From contig CAZUCC010000006.1 in NCBI GenBank assembly GCA_964619065.1, positions 1 to 64,000 of the forward strand: a DNA stretch of 64,000 nucleotides. The letters are read 5' to 3'. The DNA comes from JANXUC01 sp964619065. Lineage in GTDB: Bacteria; Acidobacteriota; Terriglobia; Terriglobales; Acidobacteriaceae. Below the pieces are notes generated by a model that saw nothing but the letters and a program-made list of their open reading frames with translations, was not told the DNA's origin and made no database searches. A program made the position numbers and the translations under genes. Shown here in pieces: positions 51,214 to 59,480 of this stretch. Position 1 is the first letter of the stretch; each line of letters begins with the position of its first letter.

Positions 51214-52941
51214 ATGTTACCCATCATTTTTTTTCTGGTGGCAATGCTGGTTCAGATGGCAGCAGGGCAACAAGGAACTGCTCCGCCCAATCCAGCACCG
51301 GGAACCAATGCAGGTCGATTCGTTGACGTTACGGCTGCCAAAAGCCTGAATTTCCGCTATTTGTCCTCACACACATCGCGGAAATACCTTCTGGAGACCA
51401 TGGGGCCCGGTGTGGCTCTATTCGACTACGACAACGACCGTCGCCTGGACATCTTTCTGGTGAACGGCGCCCCCCTCGTCGACCCGACACCGAAAGGCAC
51501 GATTCCGCAGAAGGCAGGGCCGCAATACTGGAATCGTCTTTACCATCAAAAGTCCGATGGAACCTTCGAAGACGTGACTGAAAAGGCGGGTTTGCAAGGG
51601 CAGGGCTACGGTATGGGGGTGGCGGTTGGTGACTACGATAATGATGGGTATGAGGATTTGTACGTCACGGCCTACGGAGGCAACCGGCTCTACCATAATA
51701 ATAAGGACGGTACGTTTGCCGACGTAACGGAGAAGGCTGGCGTGGGAGGAAGCGGGTGGTCCACCAGTGCGGCCTGGATTGATCTCGATGGCGATGGCCT
51801 GCTCGATCTCGTGGTTCTTCGCTATCTGCAATGGGACTTCGACGATGTTTGGTGTGGTGAACACAAAGAGGGATACCGGACGTATTGCCATCCGGACTAC
51901 TTTAAACCAATTGCCCCGCTGGTTTACCACAACGACGGGAATGGCCGCTTCTCGGAAGTTTCTCAGAAGGTCGGGATTTCCAAGCCCGGGAAGGGCCTGG
52001 GTCTGGCGATTGCGGACTATGATCGTGACGGGCGAATGGACATCTTTGTAGCCAACGATTCCACGCTAGAATTCCTCTACCGCAACCAAGGCAACGGAAC
52101 CTTCGGAGAGGTGGCGCTGATGAGCAATGCCGCGGTGGATGGAGATGGCCGCACGTTCGCCGGCATGGGAGTCGACTTCGCCGACTACGACAACGATGGC
52201 CGGCCGGATCTGGTAATTACGGACCTCGCGAATCAGATGTATGCCTTGTATCAAAATGCCGGAGATGGCAGCTTCAATTACACCAGTTACACCTCCGGCC
52301 TCGGCCAGATCACGCGACCGCATTCCGGCTGGGGAACCCGGTTTCTGGACTACGACAATGATGGGTGGAAGGATCTGCTCATTGCGCAGGGGCATGACCT
52401 TGATACGATTCAGTTGACTTCCCCGAACCTGCGCTATCGGGAACCGATGCTCCTGGCGCGGAATACGGGTCAGGGTTTTGTCGACATATCTGCGAGCTCG
52501 GGCGAGGTATTTCGGCAGACCTGGACGGCTCGCGGCTTAGCCATCGGTGACATCGACAATGATGGCCGGATGGATGCGGTCGTTACAACCAACGATGGAC
52601 CCGTCTACATCTTGCATAACGAGACTGCAACACAGAATCACTGGCTAACACTCCTGCTGGTCGGACATAAGAGTAACCGGGATGCTATCGGGGCGGAAGT
52701 CAAGTTAGTGACCACAAAAGGTCTGCAACTGATAACGGTAACGACTGGGGGAAGCTACTTGTCCGCCAGCGACAAACGGGTCCACTTCGGTCTGGGATCG
52801 GAAAGCGTGGCAAAGTCTATTGAGATTCGATGGCCCAGTGGTATCGTGCAAACTCTCAAGGACGTAGCTGGAGATCAAATTCTGCAGGTGGATGAGCCTC
52901 CTGTAGCCGTGCCAACGACGTCGAAAGAGGCCGCAAAGTGA
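51214..52941 (+). CDS. CRTAC1-family secreted protein (FG-GAP/VCBS repeats, UnbV domain)
   Basis: The 575-residue product has a signal peptide (1-20). Six or seven FG-GAP/VCBS propeller blades follow, each with a Ca-binding-like turn DYDND-x-xxD (VALFDYDNDRRLDIFLV, AVGDYDNDGYEDLYVTAYG, DFADYDNDGRPDLVI). The C-terminal about 90 residues form an ASPIC/UnbV domain (YLSASDKRVHFGLG, SIEIRWPSGIVQTL). Such proteins are surface or periplasmic and common in Acidobacteriota with TonB receptors, but have no defined role. Its TGA overlaps the start of the next, similar gene, which suggests translational coupling and a duplication origin. Confidence 0.9.
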   Translation: MLPIIFFLVAMLVQMAAGQQGTAPPNPAPGTNAGRFVDVTAAKSLNFRYLSSHTSRKYLLETMGPGVALFDYDNDRRLDIFLVNGAPLVDPTPKGTIPQKAGPQYWNRLYHQKSDGTFEDVTEKAGLQGQGYGMGVAVGDYDNDGYEDLYVTAYGGNRLYHNNKDGTFADVTEKAGVGGSGWSTSAAWIDLDGDGLLDLVVLRYLQWDFDDVWCGEHKEGYRTYCHPDYFKPIAPLVYHNDGNGRFSEVSQKVGISKPGKGLGLAIADYDRDGRMDIFVANDSTLEFLYRNQGNGTFGEVALMSNAAVDGDGRTFAGMGVDFADYDNDGRPDLVITDLANQMYALYQNAGDGSFNYTSYTSGLGQITRPHSGWGTRFLDYDNDGWKDLLIAQGHDLDTIQLTSPNLRYREPMLLARNTGQGFVDISASSGEVFRQTWTARGLAIGDIDNDGRMDAVVTTNDGPVYILHNETATQNHWLTLLLVGHKSNRDAIGAEVKLVTTKGLQLITVTTGGSYLSASDKRVHFGLGSESVAKSIEIRWPSGIVQTLKDVAGDQILQVDEPPVAVPTTSKEAAK

Positions 52942-54767
52942 TGCCATTGTTACGATCACTGGGCTTGGTGTTGGCAGTGCTGGCTTGCACTCTTTTTGGA
53001 GTCAGTCAGGAGCGGCCTCCCGATAAGGTCTCTCAAGAACCTCCACCGATGGGAGTCTCGACCGGCGTCGCTCATGCACCCAGGAAAGACGCCCAATCCC
53101 GGCCGATTACGGCAGGTGGTTTTGTCGATGACGGTCCCGTCGTGTTCACGGACATCACGAAAGCGGCTGGCCTCGACAAATTCCACCACCGATCCGGCAG
53201 TCCGGAGAAGAAGAGCATTATTGAAACTCCAGGATCAGGTGTGGCGTTGCTCGATTATGACAACGATGGCTGGCTAGATATCTACCTGCTCAACGGTTCC
53301 ACAATTCCCGCGCTGAAAGGCAAAGAACCTGCGCCGCAGGCGATGTTGCTGCACAATAATCATGACGGAACTTTTGCCGATGTCACGGCCAAGGCGGGAG
53401 TCGCCAATGAGGGGTGGGGATTCGGGGTTGCGGTCGGCGACTACGACAACGATGGTTGGCCCGATCTCTATGTGGCCAACTTCGGCAAGAACCGTCTTTA
53501 CCACAATAATCATGATGGAACGTTCACCGATGTAGCGGAGAAGGCTGGCGTAGCGCTAGGCGGGTGGTCGGCTGGACCCACTTGGGGCGACTACGACCAG
53601 GATGGTCTGCTGGACTTATTTGTTCCCGGATACGTAAAGTTTGATCCCGATCACCCACCGATAGCTGGCCAGGGCGGCATTCCGCCCGGTTTCTGCAAAT
53701 TTCGCGGCGTTGATGTTATGTGTGGCCCGCGTGGTCTAACGGGAGAACACGATCATCTCTTCCACAACAATGGTGACGGCACCTTCTCCGACGTGAGCGT
53801 GAAAGCTGGAGTGTCCGATCCCAACGGATACTACGGTTTTGCTTCTGTTTTTGTGGATGTCGATGACGATGGTTGGTTAGATCTAGTAGTAGCGAACGAC
53901 TCGGTCCCTAACTATCTCTATCATAACCGCCACGACGGCACGTTTGAAGATGTTAGTTACCTCTCCGGCTTCGCCTTAACGGAAGACGGACGCGCGCAGG
54001 CGTCGATGGGAATCGCGGTGGGAGACTACAACCGTGACGGCAAAATTGATTTCTATGTGAGTGCATTCTCTGACGACTACAACACGCTATACCGCAACGA
54101 TGGGGATGGGAATTTTTCCGACGTCACCTACCAGGCAGGCCTAGCCGACCCCACCATTCCGTTTCTCGCGTGGGGAACGGGGTTTCTGGACTTTGATAAC
54201 GATGGACTTCTCGACGTCTTCGTCGCTAACGGTCATGTCTACCCTGGTGTCGACCAGCAGAACTGGGGCTCAACCTGGGCGCAACGTCCGCAATTGTTCC
54301 GGAATCTGGACGGTGCAAAGTTTGCCGAAGTGCCTCCGGCCACCGGAACCGGCTTGGCTGACGTGATCACGGCTCGCGGCGCGGCTTTTGGGGATCTTTT
54401 CAACGATGGCCACATTGATGTCGTGATTAACAATGTGGATTCGGCACCCACGCTGCTTCGTAACGTTGTTAAGAACGACAACCACTGGATCACCCTGAAA
54501 CTGGTCGGCACCTCAAAGAGTCCGCGCGATGCGACCGGAGCGAAAGTATTTCTCACCGTGGGCGGAGTGCGGCAACGGGCTGACGTGTTCAGTGGAGGCA
54601 GCTACGGGTCAAGCTCCGACCCGCGCGTTCACTTCGGTTTGGGAGCTTCAACCAAAGTTGACAAAGTGGAAGTCATTTGGCCGGATGGAACGAAGCAAGG
54701 AGTTTCCATTCCAGGGGTAGACCGCGTTATTACTGTGACGGAAGCCAAGAGCATGCCGGAGAATTGA
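52941..54767 (+). CDS. CRTAC1-family secreted protein, paralogue of the previous gene
   Basis: ATG 52941 overlaps the upstream stop by one base (TGATG). The 608-residue protein has a signal sequence (about 1-22), a Pro-rich linker and FG-GAP/VCBS blades with DYDNDGW/DVDDDGW/DFDNDG turns (VALLDYDNDGWLDIYLLNG, AVGDYDNDGWPDLYVANFG). The ASPIC/UnbV domain ends it (SYGSSSDPRVHFGLGAS, VEVIWPDGTKQ). Sequence pattern and order show that it arose by duplication of the preceding gene. The two products may pair. Its stop is two bases from the stop of the convergent TPR gene. Confidence 0.9.
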   Translation: MPLLRSLGLVLAVLACTLFGVSQERPPDKVSQEPPPMGVSTGVAHAPRKDAQSRPITAGGFVDDGPVVFTDITKAAGLDKFHHRSGSPEKKSIIETPGSGVALLDYDNDGWLDIYLLNGSTIPALKGKEPAPQAMLLHNNHDGTFADVTAKAGVANEGWGFGVAVGDYDNDGWPDLYVANFGKNRLYHNNHDGTFTDVAEKAGVALGGWSAGPTWGDYDQDGLLDLFVPGYVKFDPDHPPIAGQGGIPPGFCKFRGVDVMCGPRGLTGEHDHLFHNNGDGTFSDVSVKAGVSDPNGYYGFASVFVDVDDDGWLDLVVANDSVPNYLYHNRHDGTFEDVSYLSGFALTEDGRAQASMGIAVGDYNRDGKIDFYVSAFSDDYNTLYRNDGDGNFSDVTYQAGLADPTIPFLAWGTGFLDFDNDGLLDVFVANGHVYPGVDQQNWGSTWAQRPQLFRNLDGAKFAEVPPATGTGLADVITARGAAFGDLFNDGHIDVVINNVDSAPTLLRNVVKNDNHWITLKLVGTSKSPRDATGAKVFLTVGGVRQRADVFSGGSYGSSSDPRVHFGLGASTKVDKVEVIWPDGTKQGVSIPGVDRVITVTEAKSMPEN

Positions 54768-54769
54768 CC

Positions 54770-55807
54770 TTATTCGAGTGGCGAGGGTTTCGATGGAGTT
54801 CCATTCAAAGCAGCGCCGCGTTCAAGTTCAATTTTTGCTTTTTCCACCATCCCTTGCTTCCGGTAGACCTGCCCCAGCATGAAGTGCAGTGAGGCCCTGT
54901 CGGGTGCTAGAGCAATGGCTTTCTCGAGTTCATCTTGAGCTTTTTGCAGCTCGTTCAGCCGTGAATATGCCTTTCCCAATTGCTCGTGTGCTCGAGACTC
55001 CTGAGGACCGATCTCGACCGCTTGACGGAGATAAGAGACTGCCTCTTCTGGTCGATCATGCTCGAGAAGTAGACGGCCCAGCTCAATGAATGGTGCGGGA
55101 TTCTGATTCAGCATCTGTGCTTGCCAAGAGATGGCCTTTCGATAGGCGGCGAATGCTTCCTCGGTACGACCCAGTCCCTCATAGGACAGCCCAAGGTTAT
55201 CTTCGGCCTTCACATTTTTAGGGTCGAGCGCCAAGCATCGCTCAAACGCGTGAATGGCCTCTTCTAATCTGTTTTCGTTGTACTTGGTGCGGCCGAGGTA
55301 ATACCAACCCTGTATATCCTTTGGGTCCCAACGCAGAGATTTTGTGAGCCACGAGTCGGCATCAGAATATGCGCCTAAGAGGACATAGTCGAGCGCGACC
55401 ACCTTCAAATCGAAAGCGCTGGGGTCGCGAAATTTGGCGCCTTCCGTGTACTCAGGTAGAGAAGCTTGCGGTTTGCCCGCTTTGAAGAGAATGTAACCCA
55501 GAAGAAAATGCCCGTCGGCGGATTTAGGGTGTGTGCTCAGGTATTGACGAACCTCGCGATCCGCCTCTTCCAACAATCCTTTATCTAACGCCGATTTCGC
55601 TTGCTCAAGGAGTGCATCGGGCTTCTCAGCGGGCGAAGCGATTGATTTATCGTCGCTTTGTGGGGAGGTTTCGGTTTTCGAGTTGGCATTTGGAGCCTGT
55701 CCGTCCGACAGACTGCTGAGAGAAAACAGGAGAACTAGGGAGAAGCAGCACAACATCGGGTTCAGCCGATTAACCCTGGGAGAAGGCATTCTACCTGCAA
55801 TAGACAT
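54770..55807 (-). CDS. Secreted TPR-repeat protein
   Basis: Starting at ATG 55807 gives a 345-residue product with a signal region (about 17-41, LCCFSLVLLFSLSS) after a basic start. A low-complexity Ser/Gln/Pro linker precedes about seven tetratricopeptide repeats (ADGHFLLGYILFKAGKPQASL; VKAEDNLGLSYEGLGRTEEAFAAYR; SRAHEQLGKAYSRLNELQKA). It is transcribed opposite to the CRTAC1 pair and ends two bases from it. It is probably a scaffold in the same envelope machinery. The frame continues upstream over the divergent dehydrogenase promoter, which I regard as non-coding. Confidence 0.8.
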   Translation of the reverse strand: MSIAGRMPSPRVNRLNPMLCCFSLVLLFSLSSLSDGQAPNANSKTETSPQSDDKSIASPAEKPDALLEQAKSALDKGLLEEADREVRQYLSTHPKSADGHFLLGYILFKAGKPQASLPEYTEGAKFRDPSAFDLKVVALDYVLLGAYSDADSWLTKSLRWDPKDIQGWYYLGRTKYNENRLEEAIHAFERCLALDPKNVKAEDNLGLSYEGLGRTEEAFAAYRKAISWQAQMLNQNPAPFIELGRLLLEHDRPEEAVSYLRQAVEIGPQESRAHEQLGKAYSRLNELQKAQDELEKAIALAPDRASLHFMLGQVYRKQGMVEKAKIELERGAALNGTPSKPSPLE

Positions 55808-55946
55808 TCGTTGATTGCCTGATTTGCAAATTATAGCTGTGAGTCGCGCGCTAACTGGCGAATGGGTGTACCATGGTGGCCTGCAAGCTCGGCCCTCAGA
55901 AAAGGCGAGATGAACAAATCGCAGATTTCGAAAGGAGACACGAGTC

Positions 55947-57437
55947 ATGACCACCGTACTCGCACAGCCAACTTTAGACCGTAGTGTCACCGACTTCCTC
56001 AGCGGTTCCAAGAAAATGTTGATCGATGGTAAATGGGTGGACGCGGTATCGGGCAAGACTTTTGCAACCTATGATCCCTCGACAGGAGAGGTTCTGGCTC
56101 GAGTTGCGGAAGGGGATCGCGAAGATATTGAACGCGCTGTGCGGGCCGCGCGCCGCGCTTTTGAGACTGGGCCGTGGAGCAAGCTTACTGCCTCACAACG
56201 CGGCCGCCTGATTTGGAAGCTCGCGGATCTTCTGGAGCAACACCTCGAGGAATTCGCTCAACTGGAAACGCTGGATAACGGGAAGCCTGTCGCGGTGGCG
56301 CGCGTAGCGGACGTCCCACTTGCTGTTGATCTATTTCGGTATATGGCGGGCTGGGCCACCAAGATCGAGGGTACGACCATTCCGATCTCGGTCCCAAACC
56401 ACTTCGCCTACACCCTACGCGAACCCGTCGGAGTGGTTGGACAGATCGTGCCCTGGAACTTCCCATTGCTGATGGCTGCCTGGAAGCTAGGTCCAGCTCT
56501 GGCTACAGGGTGCACGGTGGTTTTGAAACCGGCGGAGCAAACACCGCTCTCCGCATTGCGGTTGGGTGAATTAATTATGGAAGCCGGGTTTCCGGATGGC
56601 GTGGTGAACATCATTCCTGGATTCGGCGAGACTGCTGGCGCCGCTTTGAGCGGCCACCCCGACGTGGACAAGGTTGCTTTCACCGGGTCGACGGAGGTCG
56701 GCAAGATCGTTCTCCAGGCAGCCGCAGGCAATCTCAAGAAGGTATCCCTCGAGCTGGGGGGCAAGTCTCCCAATATCGTTTTGGAGGATGCGGACCTGGA
56801 AACCGCCATCACAGGTGGGTCGAATGCCATCTTCTTCAATCACGGCCAGTGTTGTTGCGCCGGCTCACGCCTCTATGTTCACAAGAGCATGTTTGACAAA
56901 GTAGTGGAAGGCGTGGCTGACAATGCCAAGAAGATCAAAGTGGGATCGGGGTTTGATCCCGCCTCGGAAATGGGGCCACTGGTCTCGCAGGAGCAGCTCG
57001 ACCGTGTCTGCGGATATCTTGACTCCGGTCTGGCGGAGGGGGCTACAGCCGTAACCGGCGGAAAGAAGATGAATACGCCCGGTTACTTTGTTCAGCCTAC
57101 GGTTCTGGTGGATACGCACCCGAACATGAAGGTCATCCGGGAAGAGATCTTCGGTCCGGTCGTGACCGCCATTCCTTTCAGCGATCCAACGGAAGTGATC
57201 TCGGCGGCAAACGACAGTGTTTACGGTTTGGCAGCGGCCGTATGGACAAAAGATGTGCAAAAGGCCCACACGCTTGCGGCCAAGCTTCGCGCTGGTACTG
57301 TTTGGATCAACTGCTACAACGTGTTCGATGCAGCCCTACCTTTCGGCGGGTACAAACAATCGGGATGGGGAAGGGAAATGGGGCATGACGTTCTCAACCT
57401 TTACACCCAGGTGAAGTCGGTGTGCATGGCTTTGTAA
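55947..57437 (+). CDS. NAD(P)-dependent aldehyde dehydrogenase
   Basis: The 496-residue protein has the standard ALDH motifs: VPWNFP (168-173, Asn171), FTGSTEVG (245-252), SLELGGKSP with general base Glu269, and FNHGQCCCAGSR with catalytic Cys303. It oxidises aldehydes to acids; the sequence type is close to the broad ALDH1/2 or betaine-aldehyde group, and the exact substrate cannot be told. AAAGGAG precedes ATG 55947. There is no signal peptide, so it is cytoplasmic. It converges with the trehalose operon at 57490, and a hairpin covers its stop codon. Confidence 0.95.
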   Translation: MTTVLAQPTLDRSVTDFLSGSKKMLIDGKWVDAVSGKTFATYDPSTGEVLARVAEGDREDIERAVRAARRAFETGPWSKLTASQRGRLIWKLADLLEQHLEEFAQLETLDNGKPVAVARVADVPLAVDLFRYMAGWATKIEGTTIPISVPNHFAYTLREPVGVVGQIVPWNFPLLMAAWKLGPALATGCTVVLKPAEQTPLSALRLGELIMEAGFPDGVVNIIPGFGETAGAALSGHPDVDKVAFTGSTEVGKIVLQAAAGNLKKVSLELGGKSPNIVLEDADLETAITGGSNAIFFNHGQCCCAGSRLYVHKSMFDKVVEGVADNAKKIKVGSGFDPASEMGPLVSQEQLDRVCGYLDSGLAEGATAVTGGKKMNTPGYFVQPTVLVDTHPNMKVIREEIFGPVVTAIPFSDPTEVISAANDSVYGLAAAVWTKDVQKAHTLAAKLRAGTVWINCYNVFDAALPFGGYKQSGWGREMGHDVLNLYTQVKSVCMAL

Positions 57438-57459
57438 CGGACTCACGCGGAGTTCGTTA
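57435..57459 (+). terminator. Hairpin at the aldehyde dehydrogenase stop codon
   Basis: A 10-bp stem (one G-T pair; arms 57435-57444 and 57450-57459) with a five-base loop begins on the TAA itself. No T-run follows, so this is a weak or rho-assisted terminator candidate between convergent genes. A second inverted repeat (57476-57483/57498-57505) lies at the end of the convergent treT gene. Confidence 0.35.
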
Positions 57460-57489
57460 AGAGCACCTCGGAACAATCGGCGGTCGCTT

Positions 57490-58746
57490 CTACAAGGCCG
57501 CCGATTGGCCGAGGAGATGACAGAACAGGGTCAGGTAACGCTTAACGTTGCTGGTGATCAGGAAGTGTTCCCGCACATGCTCGTGACCTTGTTCGCCCAA
57601 TTTATGCGCCAAGGCGGGATTGGAAAGTAGAAGGCGAATCTGGTAAGCCGTGCCTTCGATCGAGTGAGCGAGTAGCCCCGTGTGCTTGTGAATGACCTGC
57701 GTGGGAATGCCACCCACAGCGGAGGCCACGATCGGCTTCTTTTTCCACAAAGCCTCGGTCACTGTCAGGCCGAAGCCCTCGCGCAGACTCTTTTGGATCA
57801 TCACCGTCGAAGCACGTTGCAGAGCATTGATTTCTAGAGCGCTCCACGGCGGCAAATCCAGGATATGAATATCGGGGTCGCCTTTCGCGACGCCGCGAAC
57901 CTCCTCCAGTACGGCCCCGCCTTCAGGGTCATCCACGGCCCCGCCTCCTGCGAGAACCAATTGGCAATCCATATATCGCTTGACGATCTGGTAGGCCTTA
58001 ACCACCCCGATGGGATCCTTCAGATAATCGAAACGGGAGATTTGCGTCAAGATGGGGCGGGTGGGGTCAATTGAAAATCTCTCCAGCACCTTCTGCACAT
58101 ACTCAGGTTCCAGATCGCGATTCTTGTCGGAGAGTGGATCGATCGACGGGTAAAACAGATACTGCGGAATCGACAACTGGCGCGTGAACTCAGGGGAGGA
58201 GAACAGAGCGCCGTCATAACGTGAGACGAAGGGTTCGAGGAAGTCCCACACTTGCGGATTGGGTGACGAGAGATCGATGTGACACCGCCAGATCCAATGG
58301 CCGGAGTGATTGCTCCTGGCGTTGATGAGCGCCACGGGTTGGGGATCGTGGATCACTACAAACTCGGCGTCCAGGTTTAAGTGAGCCTGATTGGCTTCGT
58401 TGTTCGCAAGGAAGGTGGCGAGATTTTCCGGGCGGGCTTCATAGGAGCCACCGTGCAAGGCGTTGTGAAAAGCCTTGGTGATGGCGAAAAAATCGTTGCC
58501 TCCGGTCATCACTTCCCAGCGAATGCCCAGCCCAAGTTCCTGCATGATCGGGATCACGCGGTTCAGGATTTCGGCGACGCCTCCGCCCATGGCGGTGGAA
58601 TTGACCATTTCGACGCTGCGCCCGCGGAGGCGTTCGGCGAGCCAGCGCAAGTCGTCAATCTCTGGTGCGCCCAGCAGAGGGACATAGTCGTTCAGGGTGA
58701 TCTGACGAGGTTGGGTCGTTGTGGTGCTGGATAGGGTGGTACTCAT
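57490..58746 (-). CDS. treT: GT4 trehalose synthase, TreT type
   Basis: The 418-residue glycosyltransferase has the whole TreT pattern: GRSVEMVNSTAMGGGVAEIL (44-63), FHNALHGG, VHDPQPVALI-like VIHDPQPVAL, WRCHIDLSSPNPQVWDFL, SIDPLSDKN, TQISRFDYLKDP, DDPEGG and QKSLREGFGLTVTEALWKKKP. TreT makes trehalose from NDP-glucose and glucose, reversibly. It is a cytoplasmic GT-B enzyme and has no signal. Its ATG overlaps the stop of the DUF5752 gene (ATGA), which indicates translational coupling. It is the last gene of the trehalose operon. Together with the upstream OtsA-type gene it gives two distinct trehalose routes in one unit. Confidence 0.9.
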   Translation of the reverse strand: MSTTLSSTTTTQPRQITLNDYVPLLGAPEIDDLRWLAERLRGRSVEMVNSTAMGGGVAEILNRVIPIMQELGLGIRWEVMTGGNDFFAITKAFHNALHGGSYEARPENLATFLANNEANQAHLNLDAEFVVIHDPQPVALINARSNHSGHWIWRCHIDLSSPNPQVWDFLEPFVSRYDGALFSSPEFTRQLSIPQYLFYPSIDPLSDKNRDLEPEYVQKVLERFSIDPTRPILTQISRFDYLKDPIGVVKAYQIVKRYMDCQLVLAGGGAVDDPEGGAVLEEVRGVAKGDPDIHILDLPPWSALEINALQRASTVMIQKSLREGFGLTVTEALWKKKPIVASAVGGIPTQVIHKHTGLLAHSIEGTAYQIRLLLSNPALAHKLGEQGHEHVREHFLITSNVKRYLTLFCHLLGQSAAL

Positions 58747-59420
58747 GCGGCTAACTCCCTGTCGATCAGGGACAGCAACTTTTCTTGCACGCCTTGCAGA
58801 GTATTGGTGTAGATGTCAATGCGATTGGCGCGCTGTGCAAGCGCGGGGAGCTGGAGTTCATCGGCAAACCACTTGGAGAAATCGTTCGTTGAAAGGTGCA
58901 GGCGAAGGCGCGATACAAGAAAATGAAACTCGAGAGATGCGTGGCTAATGCCGGTGAGACGATTGCGGAATTCTTCCAAGGTCCACGCTTCACCGGCCAA
59001 CGGCACAGCGATCTGCAGGCTTTCGCAAAAATAAAATGTCTCAAAAGCCGCCTGCTGGGCCTGGCTTTGGTTGTTGGCGCAGTAGTCATCAACCAGACGA
59101 CGAAGATCGCGCCGCAGGTCGGGCAGGGCCACGTAATCGCGAATGTCCAAAGCGGCGAGCTGCTCGGCCAGCCCGACGCGATTCAATCCCGCCAGCACCC
59201 ACTGCGCGAAGTCGTTGGAAAAACCCTCCGTGATGAAATGGTGGCGGCCCAGGCTCTGGAAAGTGTGGTGAAAAATAGAGGCATCACTGCAGTGCTTCAG
59301 GGCATCGGCCAGCTCCAGAAGATTGTTTGCCTTCTGATTGCCGATTTGCGTGATGTACGAAGCTGTGAGAAATCGAAATGGCTGCGTGGCAGTCTTCAAG
59401 AGAATTTCGCCCCCAAGCAT
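58743..59420 (-). CDS. DUF5752 family protein
   Basis: The 225-residue soluble protein matches the DUF5752 type I know from its recurring company with trehalose or glucosyltransferase genes. It begins with FRFLTASYITQIGNQKANNLLELADALKHCSDASIF and HHTFQSLGRHHFITEG, continues with FSNDFAQWV, and is mostly helical. Its role is unknown; it has no catalytic motif I can name. ATG 59420 lacks a ribosome binding site; a TTG at 59396 with GGGGG upstream is an alternative. Its end overlaps the treT start by four bases. It is the middle gene of the operon, so it may regulate or scaffold the two synthases. Confidence 0.75.
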   Translation of the reverse strand: MLGGEILLKTATQPFRFLTASYITQIGNQKANNLLELADALKHCSDASIFHHTFQSLGRHHFITEGFSNDFAQWVLAGLNRVGLAEQLAALDIRDYVALPDLRRDLRRLVDDYCANNQSQAQQAAFETFYFCESLQIAVPLAGEAWTLEEFRNRLTGISHASLEFHFLVSRLRLHLSTNDFSKWFADELQLPALAQRANRIDIYTNTLQGVQEKLLSLIDRELAA

Positions 59421-59480
59421 TGTAATAACTTCTGACTTCGTTTGGATCGTGCCGTTGAAGCTTTTTTATTTCTTGTGAAA

